Positions 61,540-64,000 of a stretch of DNA of 64,000 nt are shown here, piece by piece. The notes below the pieces were generated by a model. The model did not search any database, had not been told where the DNA came from, and worked only from the letters and a program-made list of their open reading frames with translations. The stretch comes from JAVJUV01 sp047314965. Its GTDB lineage: Bacteria > Pseudomonadota > Alphaproteobacteria > Rhodobacterales > Rhodobacteraceae. The stretch covers positions 124,001 through 188,000 of the forward strand of contig NZ_JBLBVK010000047.1 in the NCBI RefSeq assembly GCF_047314965.1, given 5' to 3'. The translations under genes and the position numbers were made by a program. The first letter of the stretch is position 1. Each line of letters starts with the position of its first letter.

Positions 61540-62604
61540 TCACAAGGTGAATCCCCTGCGATGGCCGTCCGACTTCGAAAAAAGATGTGTGCTGGCAGCT
61601 GACCAGCCAACGCTGATCTCGGAGCCTTCTTCGGGCGCTCCGTCGCCGGCATGCGCCGCTATGAACCGCGCGCCCGAGGGTGCAACGAGATGCACCAGAA
61701 AGACCTTCCCCTCGTATTCGAGGCTTTCGACCCGAGCGGTTGCGCTGAATTCGGTGTCACTGGCACCAAGTGTCAGGCTCTCCGGGCGGACACCGAAAAG
61801 CGCGTCGGAAGGGGCCAAGCCACCCTCGGGGGCGAGCGTCGATGGCGCACGCACATCCTCCGGTGACAGCAGGTTCATCGGCGGCGTTCCGATGAACCCG
61901 GCGGCAAAGGTGTTCGCCGGCCTGTCGTAGAGTTCCTGCGGAGTGCCGACCTGGCTGACATTTCCCGCATTCATCAGCACGACCCGATCGGACATCGACA
62001 GAGCCTCGCTTTGGTCATGGGTGACGTACACGACCGTGATGCCCAGCTTCTTGTTCAGTGAGCGGATCTCGCTTCTGATTTCGACGCGCAGCTTGGCGTC
62101 GAGGTTGGAGAGGGGCTCGTCCATCAGGACCAGCGGCCGGTCCGACACCAGAACACGCGCCAGTGCCACGCGCTGTTGTTGGCCACCGGATAGCTGGGAA
62201 GGCTTGCGATCCAGAAGCTTGCCAAGCGCCATGAGCTCCGCGACCCGCGCCAGCGCCTTTTCCTTTTCGGCCTTCGGGACTTTCCGGACATTGAGGCCAT
62301 AGGTGATGTTCTCCGCGATCGTCATATGCGGAAAGAGCGCGTAGTTCTGGAAGACCATGCCGATATTGCGCTCGGCTACCGGGATGCGCGCGACATCCTT
62401 CTTACCGATCAGAATCTGGCCGCCGCTGATCTCGTCAAGGCCCGAGACCAGCCGCAGGATAGTGCTCTTGCCGCAACCAGACGGACCCAGAAGCGTCAGA
62501 AAACCGCCCGGCTCGATGTCGAAATTGACGTCGCGCAGCACCTCTACTGCGCCCCAACTCTTCATGAGGTTGACCACCTCGAGGGAAACACCCGCGGCGC
62601 TCAT
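61540..62604 (-). CDS. Ugp-type ABC transporter ATPase (UgpC/MalK-like)
   Basis: A 354-aa MalK-type ATPase with canonical motifs: Walker A LLGPSGCGKSTILR, Q-loop MVFQNYALFPHMT, signature LSGGQQQRVALARVL, Walker B VLMDEPLSNLDAKLR and H-loop YVTHDQSEAL. A TOBE regulatory domain follows from about residue 235. Both ATP sites of the homodimer should be active, unlike the pair at 50-52 kb. It overlaps the DeoR-type regulator gene by 4 bp. Confidence 0.92.
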   Translation of the reverse strand: MSAAGVSLEVVNLMKSWGAVEVLRDVNFDIEPGGFLTLLGPSGCGKSTILRLVSGLDEISGGQILIGKKDVARIPVAERNIGMVFQNYALFPHMTIAENITYGLNVRKVPKAEKEKALARVAELMALGKLLDRKPSQLSGGQQQRVALARVLVSDRPLVLMDEPLSNLDAKLRVEIRSEIRSLNKKLGITVVYVTHDQSEALSMSDRVVLMNAGNVSQVGTPQELYDRPANTFAAGFIGTPPMNLLSPEDVRAPSTLAPEGGLAPSDALFGVRPESLTLGASDTEFSATARVESLEYEGKVFLVHLVAPSGARFIAAHAGDGAPEEGSEISVGWSAASTHLFSKSDGHRRGFTL

Positions 62605-63380
62605 GCCAACACCAGCGCGATGCCTGCGCCTTCGAGCCGCTGACGACTATCATCGTCGAGTCCATCATCAGTGATGATGCAATCGATATCGTCAAACGAC
62701 GCCGTCTTGATGAAGCCGCCCGCCCCCACCTTCTCATGCTGTGCCACGACCATGTTCCGGCGCGACGCCGCAACAACTTCCGCCTGAATCTGGCTATAGC
62801 TTTCATCTCCGATCGAGATTGAGCGATTGGCCAGATCGATGGATGAGCAACAGAGAAAGGAGATATCGAACGTCAGCGTGCGGATCGCCGAGATTGCAAG
62901 CCGCCCTCCGAAGGAGTCGTTCACGCCAATGTAGGCGCCTCCGATCAGGTAGAAATTCGGGATACCCTGATCCCGCAGCCGCGACGCGATGCGCAGGCAC
63001 GAGGTCACATAACGGCAGTCTGGTTTCCTATGGGCGCTCTCGGCAACCGCAAGTGCGGTCGTCCCGGCGTCCAGAAACACCGTCTCACCGCCGTCGAGAA
63101 GCTCAATCGCAGCCCGTCCTATGCGCCGCTTCTCCTCGGAGTGGAGCAGCATTCGTTCGTCGTTCGGAAGGTCGATCAAGGCACTGGCGTTGTTCACCAC
63201 CCCTCCGTGGGTCCGTGTGACGACCCCTGTCTCGCCGAGTTCCTTGAGATCCCGGCGAATGGTGGCGGTCGAAACGCCAAACTCCTTTGAAAGCTCTCCC
63301 ACCGCGACGGCCCCGCGGCCTTCAACGAGGTCGACGATTTTGCGGCGACGGACTGCGCCTAGCCGGAAGTCGTCCTTCAT
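62601..63380 (-). CDS. DeoR/GlpR-family transcriptional regulator
   Basis: A 259-aa regulator with an N-terminal DeoR helix-turn-helix (residues 9-60, RRRKIVDLVEGRGAVAVGEL in part, then STATIRRDLKELGETG) and a C-terminal sugar-phosphate sensor domain of the DeoRC type (about 75-235, VFLDAGTTALAVAE). DeoR proteins sense phosphorylated sugars or glycerol-3-phosphate. It is first in the operon it probably controls. An inverted repeat upstream (63430-63447) is a candidate operator. Confidence 0.92.
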   Translation of the reverse strand: MKDDFRLGAVRRRKIVDLVEGRGAVAVGELSKEFGVSTATIRRDLKELGETGVVTRTHGGVVNNASALIDLPNDERMLLHSEEKRRIGRAAIELLDGGETVFLDAGTTALAVAESAHRKPDCRYVTSCLRIASRLRDQGIPNFYLIGGAYIGVNDSFGGRLAISAIRTLTFDISFLCCSSIDLANRSISIGDESYSQIQAEVVAASRRNMVVAQHEKVGAGGFIKTASFDDIDCIITDDGLDDDSRQRLEGAGIALVLA

Positions 63381-63429
63381 TGCGCGTTTTTGCTTCTATT
63401 CTTAAGCATTTCGCGACTCCTCCCTCATA

Positions 63430-63447
63430 ACGATCATAAAAAATCGT
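63430..63447. promoter_or_regulatory. Candidate DeoR operator
   Basis: ACGAT (63430-63434) and ATCGT (63443-63447) form an inverted repeat with 8-bp AT-rich spacer, 50 bp upstream of the regulator start. Confidence 0.35.
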
Positions 63448-63684
63448 AAACGCGCATTTTTGAGCAGTCAAGCGTCATTCGAGTGCGCCCTCACGGACGC
63501 CAGAATCGCATTCCCGAAACCCTGGTTTCATGGACTTGTCGAAGGCTGAAGTGGGCCAACTGCCACTTCAGGAAGGCGAAGAATAGCGGCATTCAGAACA
63601 GAAAACCTCTTTGATGTCTTGTCCGAAGCAGACAGCGTAACACAGCTAGCGATGCAAAGATGACGGTCGCGTTTCAACGTCCAA

Positions 63685-63730
63685 TTTGGGCTCAACGGAG
63701 ACATCCGAGTCTTTTGGTCGGATGACCGCT
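63685..63730 (-). repeat. 46-bp dispersed repeat, copy B
   Basis: Inverted relative to copy A at 44525-44570; 38 of 46 positions are identical without gaps. It lies just downstream of the small gene at 63757-63948. Confidence 0.8.
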
Positions 63731-63756
63731 TTGCCATGTGGAGCGGAAGTTCGGAT

Positions 63757-63948
63757 TTACGGACGCAGTACCTCGTCCACTGTTTCTTGGTCCAACCCCA
63801 ACACCTTTGCAGCCTCGCGTAGCATCCACGCACCGGCCGGCAGTTTCGCGATCTCAAGACGATCCGCCCATATCTCCCGCGCCCACGTCTCGCGATCGTC
63901 GGGAAGCAGACTCTCGATGCTGGTTTTACGCCCTCGTCTGTCAGGCAC
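63757..63948 (-). CDS. Small hypothetical protein
   Basis: A 63-aa charged helical protein (SLLPDDRETWAREIWADRLEI, then a C-terminal AAKVLGLDQETVDEVLRP helix pair). GC-rich third positions fit a real gene, and the basic start MPDRRGRKTS is plausible. No family is recognised. Its upstream region is cut by the window end. Confidence 0.4.
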   Translation of the reverse strand: MPDRRGRKTSIESLLPDDRETWAREIWADRLEIAKLPAGAWMLREAAKVLGLDQETVDEVLRP

Positions 63949-64000
63949 AGTTCTTACTCTGGATAGAGTTTTGTGCTAGAACATTTCATGAACATTATGC

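Larger units (their letters stand above)
63381..63756. other. Gene-free stretch upstream of the DeoR-type operon
   Basis: About 375 bp. The segment next to the regulator (63410-63470) is AT-rich and holds the candidate operator and presumably the promoter. Copy B of the 46-bp dispersed repeat lies at 63685-63730. No supportable gene is seen. Confidence 0.45.

Noticed and set aside
60176..61930. 584-codon open frame antisense to the UgpB-like gene
   Set aside because: Shadow of a well-supported binding protein, with no recognisable domain.
63528..63857. 109-codon minus-strand gene
   Set aside because: It overlaps the better-supported 63-aa frame out of phase and runs through the dispersed repeat; Cys/Arg/Trp-rich composition is shadow-like.

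Overview
The window looks like a chromosomal segment of a Rhodobacteraceae (Roseobacter-group) alphaproteobacterium. Supporting signs are high GC with strong GC3 codon bias, a single-cysteine DksA, a class II DAHP synthase, a UPF0314/DUF2585 protein, an ArsJ-type arsenic cluster, a stand-alone Hint-domain protein and many ATGA-overlapped ABC-transporter operons. The family call is an inference from gene content; no rRNA is present to confirm it.

Layout. 0.1-2.9 kb (+): dksA, a flavin monooxygenase and zapE. 2.9-9.7 kb (-): an MFS pump, a DsbA/FrnE-like oxidoreductase, an acyl-CoA ligase, a small Cys protein, and an arsenate operon (ArsR-ArsC fusion, GAPDH, ArsJ) behind a perfect 26-bp palindrome. 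9.9-15.3 kb (-): an entericidin-like lipoprotein missed by length cut-offs, a family-5 solute-binding protein, a candidate sRNA on the opposite strand, an MFS protein, a PAS-GGDEF cyclase and a GlxA-type regulator. 15.5-23.3 kb: DAHP synthase, a homocysteine methyltransferase behind an SD-sequestering hairpin, DUF2585, a PAS protein, yicC-gmk-gamma carbonic anhydrase-transsulfuration enzyme. 23.5-30.8 kb (+): the complete phosphate regulon phoR-pstSCAB-phoU-phoB with a triple Pho box. 31.4-36.9 kb (-): tsf, rpsB, a truncated-looking Hint protein and modCBA.

38.2-44.4 kb is an integrated element. It starts at a displaced 3' half of a tRNA-Leu(CAA) gene and carries a tyrosine integrase, an AlpA-like regulator, a Toprim primase, a DUF927 ATPase, a zinc-ribbon protein written over a 9-bp-period GGGACC/GGTCCC repeat array, and a small Hfq/LSm-like protein. 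No virion genes and no restored tRNA are visible, so the far boundary is lost or lies outside the window.

45-54.2 kb holds two paralogous permease pairs facing each other. One is an orphan pair (+) next to the element. The other (-) belongs to a full transporter resembling the rhizobial GlpSTPQUV glycerol system, followed by a BlaI/BlaR1-like pair. 54.7-63.4 kb: a histidine-phosphatase-like protein, then a DeoR-controlled operon (-) that joins a Ugp-type ABC importer to a metallophosphodiesterase, an inositol-monophosphatase-type enzyme and GalT. This looks like a route for importing and dismantling a phosphodiester of a sugar or polyol. A 46-bp repeat (38/46 identical) occurs inverted at 44.5 and 63.7 kb.
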